DNA from: an uncultured Collinsella sp.
Lineage (GTDB): Bacteria; Actinomycetota; Coriobacteriia; Coriobacteriales; Coriobacteriaceae
DNA: 64,000 bases
NCBI GenBank assembly: GCA_934655755.1
Contig: CAKUHA010000002.1
Location: 248,001-312,000, forward strand
Direction: 5' to 3'
The notes under the pieces were generated by a model. It did no database searches and was not told the DNA's origin. It saw only the letters and a program-made list of their open reading frames with translations. Below, one piece after another: positions 33,834 through 43,223 of the stretch (its first letter is position 1; the number at the start of each line of letters is the position of its first letter). The translations under genes and the position numbers were made by a program.

Positions 33834-34571
33834 TTAGAGCTTCCTCAGCACGCTGGCGATGGTGTTGAGATACTCGAGTGCGCCCGCGTTAACGGCAGCG
33901 CGGTCGCCCGCTGCGTATTCATTGTCGCAAGCGAGCCAGTCTGCCCATGCCTCGTTGGTGCAGAGCATGGGTTGCATCGAGACTATCTCGACGCCGGGGG
34001 TCGGCTCGATCATGGCGCGCCACCAGGCTATGTCGTGCATATAGTCGAGCTGCTCGGGTGTCCAGGATTTGAGCAGACAATCGGGCAGATTGTCGTGGCA
34101 GTCGCGGACCATGCCGGGAATGCTCAGGTAAAGCATGCCCTCGCGCTTGACGTGGGGGAGCAGGCGCTCGCCCAGATAACGCGGGTCGCGACCGTAGTAG
34201 TTGTACGAGTCGATGCTCACGACCGCATCAAAAAAGTCATGCTCAAATGGCAGCCCTTGCGAGGCGTCCGCTTTAACAGGGTGAATGGTGTTGCGGGAAA
34301 TACCGAGTGAATCGAAGAACACGCGGTTCTCGACGGGGTCGCTCCACAGATCGACGGCGTAGGTGTCAAACCCGTATTCGCGGGAAAGCAGGGCGCTGGT
34401 GATACCGGTGCCCGATCCAAGGTCGCAGACGCGGGCGCCGCGGGGGATACTTGCATCGCGAAGCAGCTCCTCACAGAGCTTGAGGGGATTCGGCCCCATG
34501 ATTTTAGAGCGCACGAGTGCCGTATCGAAGCTGTTGGCTTTTGGGAAGGATTGAGATTCCTGGGATTGCAT
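33834..34571 (-). CDS. SAM-dependent methyltransferase
   Basis: A 245-residue class I methyltransferase. The SAM motif is 'ARVCDLGSGTGITSALL', followed by 'TYAVDLWSDP' and 'DAVVSIDSYNYYGRDP'. The 'HDIAWWRAMIEPTP' segment and the C-terminal helices resemble the UbiE/COQ5-like group (COG2226). The substrate is unknown. The gene is alone, between a convergent ClC gene and a 275-bp gap. Confidence 0.8.
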   Translation of the reverse strand: MQSQESQSFPKANSFDTALVRSKIMGPNPLKLCEELLRDASIPRGARVCDLGSGTGITSALLSREYGFDTYAVDLWSDPVENRVFFDSLGISRNTIHPVKADASQGLPFEHDFFDAVVSIDSYNYYGRDPRYLGERLLPHVKREGMLYLSIPGMVRDCHDNLPDCLLKSWTPEQLDYMHDIAWWRAMIEPTPGVEIVSMQPMLCTNEAWADWLACDNEYAAGDRAAVNAGALEYLNTIASVLRKL

Positions 34572-34732
34572 TGTTCTTTCCTATCAGGTGCAAATTGGCA
34601 AATGACGGAGGCGGAACGGCGCAACAAACCACGGCCGTTGGACGGCCGTTTTCATGGTTCTATGCGATTGACCGTTCCCTAAAGAACAATGACCAAAAAG
34701 ACATCCCCTTGGATGATCGAGATTGGGCCAAG

Positions 34733-34766
34733 GCCCGTGACGCCTCTATTGTAAAACGTCACGGGC
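34733..34766. repeat. 10-bp perfect inverted repeat in an intergenic region
   Basis: GCCCGTGACG and CGTCACGGGC are separated by 14 AT-rich bases. Possible operator or terminator of the ABC permease operon. Rest of 34572-34846: a small ACGGCCGT stem at about 34632, nothing else seen. Confidence 0.45.
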
Positions 34767-34846
34767 GTGCCGGGGACATGTCGTTTGTCATGTATTCGTA
34801 TTCGCTGACGACCGATTGTGGCCTTGCGCGGCCGAGGCGCGTCTGG

Positions 34847-35545
34847 CTACAGGTCGCGTGCTCGATAGACCTTGGTGCTGACGGCGCAGCTGATCATGAA
34901 TAGCACGAACGCCACGACGGCAATGCCCGCGCACAGGAAACTGATGACGGCGGGGTCGGGGTTCGCTCCGGCAAATGACATGAGCCAGTTGCTGATGGGA
35001 TTGGAGGAGCTCAGCATTGCCATGGTGCCGCAGCCAAGCAGGGCAAACAGGCCGACGGACAGGCGCAGCGCCTCCATGTGTCCAAATCGGAAGAATATCG
35101 GCTGTGCCAAAAACACCATCATGAGGGAGATAAGCATCGACGCCGCCGAGGCTGTTGCGATTTCAAAGACCGTCTGGCCTGTCGAAGGGATGCCCATGTG
35201 GTCGAAGAACGGAAGGGCGAGGATGTTCAGAAGCGTAGCCGCGCATGCCATAACGGCCGAGAAGGCAATAATGCACAGGTAGCGTGCACAGACGATGTCT
35301 TTGCGCGAAAACGGCAGCGTTGCCCGATAGCGCTCCCAGCCGTTTTGGTTATCGTAGCCAGCTAGCGAGTTCATGATTATGATGGGCGACATGGCGCTGA
35401 CTGCACAGGTGCCGGCGCTCATGCCGGAGTCGCCGTCCGTCGCGTTGGCAAGGGTCAGCACGACGAAGATGAACAGGCCGACGCCGGCGATGCTCGGGAG
35501 AAACGAGCGCATGATAGCGGTCTCGGACATAAAGGCGCGTTTCAT
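34847..35545 (-). CDS. ABC-2 type permease
   Basis: A 232-residue membrane protein with six predicted helices, of the ABC-2/YtrC-type permease group. An early 'PIIIMNSLAGYDNQNGWERYRATLPFSRKDIVCARYL' segment is typical. Its start overlaps the ATPase gene's end by 4 bp. It is the membrane half of the transporter; the substrate is unknown. Confidence 0.85.
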   Translation of the reverse strand: MKRAFMSETAIMRSFLPSIAGVGLFIFVVLTLANATDGDSGMSAGTCAVSAMSPIIIMNSLAGYDNQNGWERYRATLPFSRKDIVCARYLCIIAFSAVMACAATLLNILALPFFDHMGIPSTGQTVFEIATASAASMLISLMMVFLAQPIFFRFGHMEALRLSVGLFALLGCGTMAMLSSSNPISNWLMSFAGANPDPAVISFLCAGIAVVAFVLFMISCAVSTKVYRARDL

Positions 35546-36423
35546 TTGGAGGCTCCTTTCAGCGTAAGGCGCAGGTAGTCATCGATGGAAATTCGATCAC
35601 AGAGAATCTCGGGAAATGCCTCGAGCGCTTCGCGGCGATTGGGCACGAGCACGTCAACGCTGTAGGCATGACGGGTGGCGCGGGCGCCATCGACACAATC
35701 CATGAGCTCGGCGGCTTGTGCCTGGGTACAGTGAGCGATGCCGGCGCGGTCGGTAATGTCCTCGCGCGGCAGGTCGAACACAATTGAGCCGTTATCGATG
35801 CAGACGACACGGTCTGCCGCGCGTTCAAGATCGGATGTAATGTGGCTCGAGAACAACACGCTGCGCTGTCCGTCGGCGACAAAGGAGAGCAGCTCGTCGA
35901 GCAGTTCCTCGCGTGCCATGGGATCGAGGCCGGCTGTGGCTTCGTCCAAGATGAGCAGCTCGGCCTTGTGACTGAGTGCGCACGCGAGCTGCAGCTTCAT
36001 ACCCATGCCGCGGGAGAGGTCTTTGACCTTTGCCTTGGGGTCGAGGCCAAATCGATCGATGAGGCCGGTGAACGTGTCATGGTTCCAGGTGGGGTACGCT
36101 GAGCCTACGAGCGCCTCGACCTCGGCCACCTTGAGCGTGGAAGGGAAGGGGCACGTGTCCAGCACGAGTCCGATGCGCGAGCGCGTGCGGCGCTGCTGTT
36201 CATCGGGTGCGTTGACATCGCAGCTCTGCCCAAACAAGTTCACCTCGCCGGAATCGAGCTTTATAAGCCCGAGCGCGGCGCGAATGGTCGTTGTCTTGCC
36301 GGCGCCGTTTGCGCCCACAAAGCCAACAATCTGGCCGGGCTCCACGGCAAACGTGACGTTGCGCAGCGAAAAGCGGTCGCTTACACGGCGTGAGGCACCT
36401 TTGAGTTCTAGCAAGTTTTGCAT
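35542..36423 (-). CDS. ABC transporter ATP-binding protein
   Basis: A 293-residue ATPase with Walker A 'VGANGAGKTTTIRAAL', a divergent signature 'DLSRGMGMKLQLACAL' (LSxGM rather than LSGGQ), Walker B 'ELLILDEATAGLD' and an H-loop 'VLFSSHI'. The C-terminal 75 residues are a soluble tail. This looks like the YtrB/BcrA class. It forms an operon with the GntR regulator (24 bp upstream) and the permease. Such modules often respond to antimicrobial peptides; that role is inference. Confidence 0.9.
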   Translation of the reverse strand: MQNLLELKGASRRVSDRFSLRNVTFAVEPGQIVGFVGANGAGKTTTIRAALGLIKLDSGEVNLFGQSCDVNAPDEQQRRTRSRIGLVLDTCPFPSTLKVAEVEALVGSAYPTWNHDTFTGLIDRFGLDPKAKVKDLSRGMGMKLQLACALSHKAELLILDEATAGLDPMAREELLDELLSFVADGQRSVLFSSHITSDLERAADRVVCIDNGSIVFDLPREDITDRAGIAHCTQAQAAELMDCVDGARATRHAYSVDVLVPNRREALEAFPEILCDRISIDDYLRLTLKGASK

Positions 36424-36446
36424 GGTATAGCCTTTCTTGCAGATGG

Positions 36447-36827
36447 CTACTGCATGGTTTCGGGGGCAACAAGGTCGAGCATTTCGTGCAGCTTGTCACG
36501 CGTGATGCCCAGGGCTTCGGCTTGTTCTGCCGCCTGCGTAAGCAGCTCCTCGATATGGCAGAGCTGGTTTTCGCGAAAGAGCTCTTGGTTGCCCTCGGCG
36601 ACAAAGCAGCCTTTGCCTTGCACAGTGCATATAAAGCCGAGCTGCTCTAGGTCGGCGTAGGCACGCTTGGTGGTGATGACGCTCACGCCGAGGTCGCTTG
36701 CGAGCGCGCGGATGCTGGGGAGTTTGGCTCCCGCGGCGAGTGCACCCGAAAGGATCTGGGACTTGACCTGCGAGGATATCTGCTCGTAGATGGGCTTGTC
36801 ACTCGAATTGGATAGGATGATGTCCAC
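36447..36827 (-). CDS. GntR-family regulator, YtrA type (GTG start)
   Basis: A 126-residue regulator. The GntR winged helix ('KPIYEQISSQVKSQILSGALAAGAKLPSIRALASDLGVSVITTKRAY') is followed by a short helical C-terminus (about 45 residues), as in YtrA-type repressors of ABC operons. GTG is the start, with AAGGAG 9 bases upstream. A GTGTATATA inverted repeat 28 bases further upstream is its likely operator. Confidence 0.9.
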   Translation of the reverse strand: MDIILSNSSDKPIYEQISSQVKSQILSGALAAGAKLPSIRALASDLGVSVITTKRAYADLEQLGFICTVQGKGCFVAEGNQELFRENQLCHIEELLTQAAEQAEALGITRDKLHEMLDLVAPETMQ

Positions 36828-36854
36828 AGCGGCTCCTTAGCTGATGGGCTACAC

Positions 36855-36888
36855 GTGTATATAACCGGTAAGCACAGTATATATACAC
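36855..36888. promoter_or_regulatory. Candidate GntR/YtrA operator
   Basis: GTGTATATA (36855-36863) and TATATACAC (36880-36888) form a 9-bp inverted repeat with a 16-base spacer just upstream of the GTG start. This spacing and sequence fit YtrA-type sites. Confidence 0.55.
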
Positions 36889-36932
36889 TATGCACGGTTA
36901 CGCAAGAGGGAAATCAGGATGGCCGGCGACCT

Positions 36933-37075
36933 TTTGTCTCGATCTGTAACATCTGGAGCCGTTTTGGGCGGCTAACTGTTACAGATTGAGATTTTGGCGG
37001 CAGGCCCATCCGTTTGTCTCAATCTGTAACGGGTAGAGGTTCAAAACCCGTCTAGATGTTACAGATCGAGACAAA
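36933..37075. repeat. Two tandem hairpins with shared TTGTCTCRATCTGTAAC arms
   Basis: Hairpin 1 (36933-36991) has TTTGTCTCGATCTGTAACA then TGTTACAGATTGAGA; hairpin 2 (37013-37075) has TTTGTCTCAATCTGTAAC then TGTTACAGATCGAGACAAA. The four arms are copies of one motif in alternating orientation. The organisation matches REPIN-like elements. It fills most of the gap between the GntR operon and prfC. Confidence 0.8.
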
Positions 37076-37215
37076 CTGCTGCGGAGCGCCGCCGCCGACT
37101 GGTATCCAAGCCCCAACTGATGAATTTGTCCTGATAGGCGCTCTGTCGCAGCATTTCGCGGCTACAATAGTCGGGTTACAACGACGTAATGCACTCAATG
37201 CAAGAAAGGATCCGC

Positions 37216-38829
<1,614 letters not shown>

Positions 38830-38834
38830 CGCAT

Positions 38835-38869
38835 CGGCGCGGTGGCCCTGCGGGGCTGCCGCGCCGTTT
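38835..38869 (+). terminator. Terminator after prfC
   Basis: CGGCGCGG (38835-38842) pairs with CCGCGCCG (38859-38866), with TTT after it. Confidence 0.65.
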
Positions 38870-38929
38870 GCTTGCCTGATGCCGCGCGAGCGGCTATCAT
38901 ACCCACCGTCGTCTCAAGACCGGGGCGTC

Positions 38930-38979
38930 CGAGCAGTTCGGGTCCGATATCCTGCTCGTTAAACCTAAAACCAAAGGAG
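38930..38979 (+). promoter_or_regulatory. Candidate pseudoknot leader RNA, possibly preQ1-like
   Basis: A 7-bp stem (CGAGCAG at 38930-38936, CTGCTCG at 38952-38958) is followed by an A-rich tail TTAAACCTAAAACCAAAGG that runs into the Shine-Dalgarno. ACC in the tail can pair with GGGT (38940-38943) in the loop, which gives an H-type pseudoknot like preQ1-I riboswitches. The gene is a VUT/YhhQ-family transporter, for which queuosine precursors are a known cargo. The loop is longer than usual, so this is a hypothesis. Confidence 0.3.
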
Positions 38980-38985
38980 TACATA

Positions 38986-39708
38986 ATGATCAAGAAGGTC
39001 ATGGAGGACTATAAGGTCCTGTTGCGGAGCATTCCCGCGGCAACGGTTTCGCTGTTTTTCGTGAGCGTCATCATGATGAACCTGCTGGCCAACAAAGAGC
39101 TTATCAGCCTGCCGTATCTGGCACTCGATTGCGGCTTTGTGGTGAGCTGGGTTTCGTTTTTGTGCCAGGACATGATCTGCAAGCGCTTTGGCGCCAAGGC
39201 ATCCATCAAAATCTCTATCCTCGCGCTGCTGGTCAACCTGGCCGTGAGCCTGTGCTTTTGGGCATGCTCGCTCACGCCCGGCATGTGGGGCGCCTACTAC
39301 GACACGGGCATGATCGAGGTCAACACTGCCCTTAACGCCACCATCGGCGGCACCTGGTACGTGGTGCTTGGCTCTTCGCTGGCAATGCTCGTTTCTGCCG
39401 TGGTTAACTCCACGCTCAACCAGTCGCTCGGCCGTATGCTCAAAAAGAATAACTTTGCGAGCTTTGCCTTCCGCTCCTATGTGTCCACGGGCGTTGGCCA
39501 GTTTATCGACAACCTGGTCTTTGCCATCGTGGTGAGCCACACGTTCTTTGGTTGGACCTGGGTGCAGGTCCTTATGTGCTCGCTGACCGGCGCTGTTGCC
39601 GAGCTGCTGTGCGAGGTCTTCCTGAGCCCCGTGGGCTACAAGGTCGTGCGCAGCTGGGAGCGCGAGAACGTGGGTTCCGAGTATCTCGAGCGTCACGCAA
39701 CCGCCTAA
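38986..39708 (+). CDS. VUT/YhhQ-family transporter
   Basis: A 240-residue membrane protein of the DUF165/VUT family, about six helices ('VSVIMMNLLANKELISLPYLALDCGFVVSWVSFL', 'GQFIDNLVFAIVV'). E. coli YhhQ imports queuosine precursors; the group is thought to do the same. AAAGGAGT precedes the ATG. A possible pseudoknot RNA lies directly upstream. It may share a transcript with the SDR gene 9 bp after its stop. Confidence 0.85.
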   Translation: MIKKVMEDYKVLLRSIPAATVSLFFVSVIMMNLLANKELISLPYLALDCGFVVSWVSFLCQDMICKRFGAKASIKISILALLVNLAVSLCFWACSLTPGMWGAYYDTGMIEVNTALNATIGGTWYVVLGSSLAMLVSAVVNSTLNQSLGRMLKKNNFASFAFRSYVSTGVGQFIDNLVFAIVVSHTFFGWTWVQVLMCSLTGAVAELLCEVFLSPVGYKVVRSWERENVGSEYLERHATA

Positions 39709-39717
39709 GGAGCAAGT

Positions 39718-40398
39718 ATGCGGGTTTTGATCACGGGCGCTTCGGGCGGTATCGGAGCCGCGTGCGTGCAGCGTTTTTTGGACGAGGGCCATGAGGTCGT
39801 GGGTTTCGATTTGCTGCCGGCCGCGGTCGAGCATGAGCGCTACCGCCACTTGATCGTTGATGTGCGTGAGCCGGACGCGTTTCCGGACGACCTGGAGCCC
39901 CAGGTAATCGTGAACGTCGCCGGCACACAGGACTCGGCCGACGATATCGCGGCCAACCTGACGGGCACCATTAACGTGACCGAGCGCTATGCCTTTGTGG
40001 GGGAGGGCCTTGCCGCCAAACCGGCACCGAGCATTCGCTCTGTGGTCAATGTGGGCTCGGCGAGCGGACACACGGGATCGGAGTTCCCTGCATACGCGGC
40101 TAGCAAGGGTGGCATTATCGCCTACACCAAGAACCTCGCAAATCGTCTGGCGCCGCAGGCCATTGCCAACAGCGTGGACCCGGGCGGCGTCATCACGCCG
40201 CTCAACCGTTGCGTGATGGAAGACGAGCACCTGTGGGCTCAGATTATGGAGCTCACGCCGCTCAAACGCTGGGCCACGGCGCAAGAAATCGCCGAGTGGA
40301 TCTATTTTGTGGGCGTGACCAACCGGTTTATGACCGGGCAGAGCCTGCTGATCGATGGCGGCGAGGCCGGCCGCACACAGTTTATTTGGCCCGAGTAA
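39718..40398 (+). CDS. SDR-family oxidoreductase
   Basis: A 226-residue short-chain dehydrogenase. The NAD(P) motif is 'TGASGGIGAAC' at 7-17, the catalytic Ser lies in 'VNVGSASG', and the Tyr/Lys pair lies in 'YAASKGG'. The protein is shorter than a typical SDR, and the usual NNAG is 'VNVAGTQ'. The substrate is unknown. It is 9 bp from the VUT transporter gene. It ends at a bidirectional terminator. Confidence 0.88.
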   Translation: MRVLITGASGGIGAACVQRFLDEGHEVVGFDLLPAAVEHERYRHLIVDVREPDAFPDDLEPQVIVNVAGTQDSADDIAANLTGTINVTERYAFVGEGLAAKPAPSIRSVVNVGSASGHTGSEFPAYAASKGGIIAYTKNLANRLAPQAIANSVDPGGVITPLNRCVMEDEHLWAQIMELTPLKRWATAQEIAEWIYFVGVTNRFMTGQSLLIDGGEAGRTQFIWPE

Positions 40399-40400
40399 TA

Positions 40401-40434
40401 AACGCGCCCGATGGCAAAAGCCGTCGGGCGCGTT
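40401..40434. terminator. Bidirectional terminator between SDR and ung
   Basis: AACGCGCCCGATGGC pairs with GCCGTCGGGCGCGTT (one mismatch) around a 4-base loop, with T-rich ends on both strands. Confidence 0.8.
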
Positions 40435-40455
40435 ATTGTTTGGAAGTTCCTGCGC

Positions 40456-41181
40456 CTAGTCGAGGCAACCCCAATTGATGGCGGTCGAGCCGTTTTGCTC
40501 GAGCAATTCGTTGGCGGCCGAGAAGGGGCGCGACCCCATAAAAGCTGGGAGTTCCGCCGTTGCCCGGTTCGCCGAAAGCGGCGAGGGGTGCGTGGATGCC
40601 AGGCAGAACTTGCCGGTCGCCTCGCCTGCGCTGGTTGCGGCGAGCTTGCCCTCGACCATCTGCTGGGCAAACCGTCCCCATGCCAAAAAGACCACGGGCT
40701 GCGGCAGTAGGCAGCAGCGCTCGATGACGTAGTCGGTCAGGACGCTCCAGCCAAGCTTGGCGTGCGAGTTGGCGGCGTGCTCGCGCACGGTGAGCGTGGT
40801 GTTTAGGAGTAGGATGCCCTGCTGCGCCCATGGCGTGAGGTCGCCCGTGGCGGGGATGGGACAGCCAAGATCGGCGTTGAGTTCCTTATAGATGTTGCGC
40901 AGGCTCGGCGGCAGCTTGGTTTGCGTCGCGGGAACCGAGAACGATAGTCCCATGGCCTGGTTGGGTCCGTGATACGGGTCTTGACCCAAGATGACGACCT
41001 TGACCTGGTCGACCGGCGTGTAGGCGAGCGCGTTGAGGATGTCGTCTTGTGCCGGGTAGATCGTCTGCTCGACACGCAAAAGGGCGATGCGCTCGAGCAG
41101 CTGGTTCGTGGTGTCACGTACCGGCTGCGGCGCATCGCCCAACCAAGTTGCTATGTTGCGGTCGCGAGTTGCGGTGTCCAT
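40456..41181 (-). CDS. ung: Uracil-DNA glycosylase
   Basis: A 241-residue family 1 UDG that removes uracil from DNA. The water-activating motif is 'VVILGQDPYHGPNQAMGLSFS', the second is 'GILLLNTTLTVREHAANSH', and the His loop is 'STHPSPLSANRA' (HPSPLS). I chose the ATG at 41181 because GAGGAG lies 6 bases upstream; two upstream ATGs give longer forms without a site. Monocistronic. Confidence 0.96.
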   Translation of the reverse strand: MDTATRDRNIATWLGDAPQPVRDTTNQLLERIALLRVEQTIYPAQDDILNALAYTPVDQVKVVILGQDPYHGPNQAMGLSFSVPATQTKLPPSLRNIYKELNADLGCPIPATGDLTPWAQQGILLLNTTLTVREHAANSHAKLGWSVLTDYVIERCCLLPQPVVFLAWGRFAQQMVEGKLAATSAGEATGKFCLASTHPSPLSANRATAELPAFMGSRPFSAANELLEQNGSTAINWGCLD

Positions 41182-41268
41182 GGAGCTCCTCATACGTAGA
41201 TGCTTTGCTGGCATCTATTGTAAGGGCGTCCGGAGACCTTTACGCTGCGACTGCGCGAGGAGCGGGGA

Positions 41269-42171
41269 TTACGAGACGCGCTCGGGCGTTCCTGCCATTG
41301 GAGCATGACTGCGTGCGCGAAGGCGCGGAAGCTCGACGGTTGCCACCATGACGCCGGTGAGGATGAGGGCAGCGCCAAAGAAGGCGATGGGGCTCAGGAT
41401 CTCGCCAACCAGGAAAAACGAGAAGACGGCGGAGCAAACCGGCTCGAGCGAGAAGGCAAAGCCCGTGGTCTCGGCGGGCACGTGGGGCTGCACGAGCGTC
41501 TGCGTGATGAAGCCGTAGGCAGAGCAGATGAGTGCGAGTGCAACGACGACCACGATCTCGCCAGGCGTGCTGGGGAGCGTGAAGCCGCCAAAGACAAACG
41601 CGGCGATGCCCGAGAACAGGCCGCCGAAGCCGAGCTGCCAAACGCCCAGAGCCAGCGGGTCGACTTCCTCGACAAAGCGCTTGGCCACGATGATATGGCC
41701 GGCATAGACAAAGGCGGAGAGCAGCATAATGAGCGCGCCGGGGTTGAGGCTGGTAAAGTCGGCGCCCGAAAGCAGCAACATGCCGCAGGTGACGATGGCA
41801 GTGCCGACGAGCACCTTGCGCTCCGGGGCGCGACGCAGCAGGGCGGCGTTGGCAAACGGTACGATCACGACCGTCAGACTCTGCAAAAAGCCGGCGGTTG
41901 AGGCAGAGGTGAGGCTGGAGCCCAGGCACATGCAGGTGAGCTCGGTTGCCATGATGGCGCCGATAATGGCGGCGCGGACCATCAGGTCGCGGTTGATGCG
42001 AAACGCGTGCTTGTGGAAGAGCAGCAGGCAGGCCGCGAAGGCGATGAGGCAGCGTAGTGCGACGATGCTCGTGGCGTTCATGCTGTCCATGCCGATTTTC
42101 ATGAGGGGATACGAAAAGCCCCATGCGACGGGAACGGAAAATGAGAGCGCGATTGCTTTTTTGCGATCCAT
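41269..42171 (-). CDS. DMT-superfamily (EamA) transporter
   Basis: A 300-residue membrane protein with ten predicted helices in two EamA repeats ('SVPVAWGFSYPLMKIGMDSM', 'ALRCLIAFAACLLLF', 'EPVCSAVFSFFLVGEILSPIAFFGAALILTGV'). Such carriers export amino acids or metabolites. It is divergent from a LysR gene, a common regulator/exporter arrangement, so LysR probably controls it. AAGGAGT fits the start. Confidence 0.88.
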   Translation of the reverse strand: MDRKKAIALSFSVPVAWGFSYPLMKIGMDSMNATSIVALRCLIAFAACLLLFHKHAFRINRDLMVRAAIIGAIMATELTCMCLGSSLTSASTAGFLQSLTVVIVPFANAALLRRAPERKVLVGTAIVTCGMLLLSGADFTSLNPGALIMLLSAFVYAGHIIVAKRFVEEVDPLALGVWQLGFGGLFSGIAAFVFGGFTLPSTPGEIVVVVALALICSAYGFITQTLVQPHVPAETTGFAFSLEPVCSAVFSFFLVGEILSPIAFFGAALILTGVMVATVELPRLRARSHAPMAGTPERVS

Positions 42172-42329
42172 GGGACTCCTTTTGTTACAGAACGGTTTCG
42201 CAAAAAGGATTCTGCTCCCAGATATGGATGTAGTAAAGCGAATGTATCTTCAGTATGATTAAGCAAAGCTAAAGTAGGTGCGAAAAGCGCTGGCAAAACG
42301 TTTTACGACTGCATCGGTGTGGAGGCAAA

Positions 42330-43196
42330 ATGGCATCGCGGTATCAGATTGTTTGCATGGTGGTCGATCGCGGCAGCCTGAAACGCGCGGCCGACGAGCT
42401 AGGCTATACGCAAAGTGCGGTGAGCCAGGCCGTCAAGGCGCTCGAGCGCGAGCTGGGTACCACGCTTATCGAGCGCGGTAAGCAAGGTGTCTCGCTTACG
42501 CGCGACGGCAAGCAGTACCTGCCGTATCTGCGCCAAATCGTAACTGCCGAGGCCGAGCTTGAGGGCAAGCGTCAGGAGTTGCTGGGACTCTCCTCGACTG
42601 ATATTCGAATCGCGACGTTTACTAACGTGAGCCGCACCGTATTGCCGCGCGTGATTCGCGACTTTGGGGCTCTGCATCCGGGCGTGCACTTTACCCTCAA
42701 GCAGGGCGATTACACGCGCAACGCCCAGTGGGTGCACGATGGCGTGGTTGACTTTTGCTTTACGGCGCGCGGATTTACCGCCGGGCTCGAGAAGCGCGTG
42801 GTCTATCACGACGAGTTGGTGGCGCTTTTGCCGGCCGCGCATCCGCTGACGGCAAAGGAAAAGGTGACGCTTGCCGACCTGGCGTCCGAACCGTTTGTGC
42901 TGTTGGACGAGGGCGAGCAGAGCCTGGTGCTCGATGCGTTTGCCGCGCATGGGCTTTCGCCGCACGTGACGAGCGAGGTGACCGACGACTACACCATCAT
43001 GGCGATGGTGGAGGAGGGCCTAGGCGTGAGCATGCTGTATCGCCGTACCGTCGAGGGCATGCGGGCCGATATTCGCGTACGTCCCATCGTGCATGCTCCC
43101 TCGCGCGACGTGGTGGCAGCTTGGCGCAGCTGGGACACCATGCCTATCGCAACGAGGCGTTTTATCGACTATATGAGCTCGCATATTGTCAATTAA
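42330..43196 (+). CDS. LysR-family transcriptional regulator
   Basis: A 288-residue regulator. The N-terminal helix-turn-helix ('GSLKRAADELGYTQSAVSQAVKALERELGTTLIER') is followed by a co-inducer-binding domain from about residue 88 ('DIRIATFTNVSRTVLPRVIRDF'). It is divergent from the EamA transporter; the 158-bp gap is AT-rich and should hold the operator. It converges with the MATE gene. Confidence 0.92.
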   Translation: MASRYQIVCMVVDRGSLKRAADELGYTQSAVSQAVKALERELGTTLIERGKQGVSLTRDGKQYLPYLRQIVTAEAELEGKRQELLGLSSTDIRIATFTNVSRTVLPRVIRDFGALHPGVHFTLKQGDYTRNAQWVHDGVVDFCFTARGFTAGLEKRVVYHDELVALLPAAHPLTAKEKVTLADLASEPFVLLDEGEQSLVLDAFAAHGLSPHVTSEVTDDYTIMAMVEEGLGVSMLYRRTVEGMRADIRVRPIVHAPSRDVVAAWRSWDTMPIATRRFIDYMSSHIVN

Positions 43197-43223
43197 TGAC
43201 TGGCGTGACGTTGAACGCGGTGT

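Noticed and set aside
38965..40284. Long minus-strand open frame opposite the VUT/SDR genes
   Set aside because: It runs antisense to two clear genes with good starts; such frames are common at high GC and the translation has no domain.
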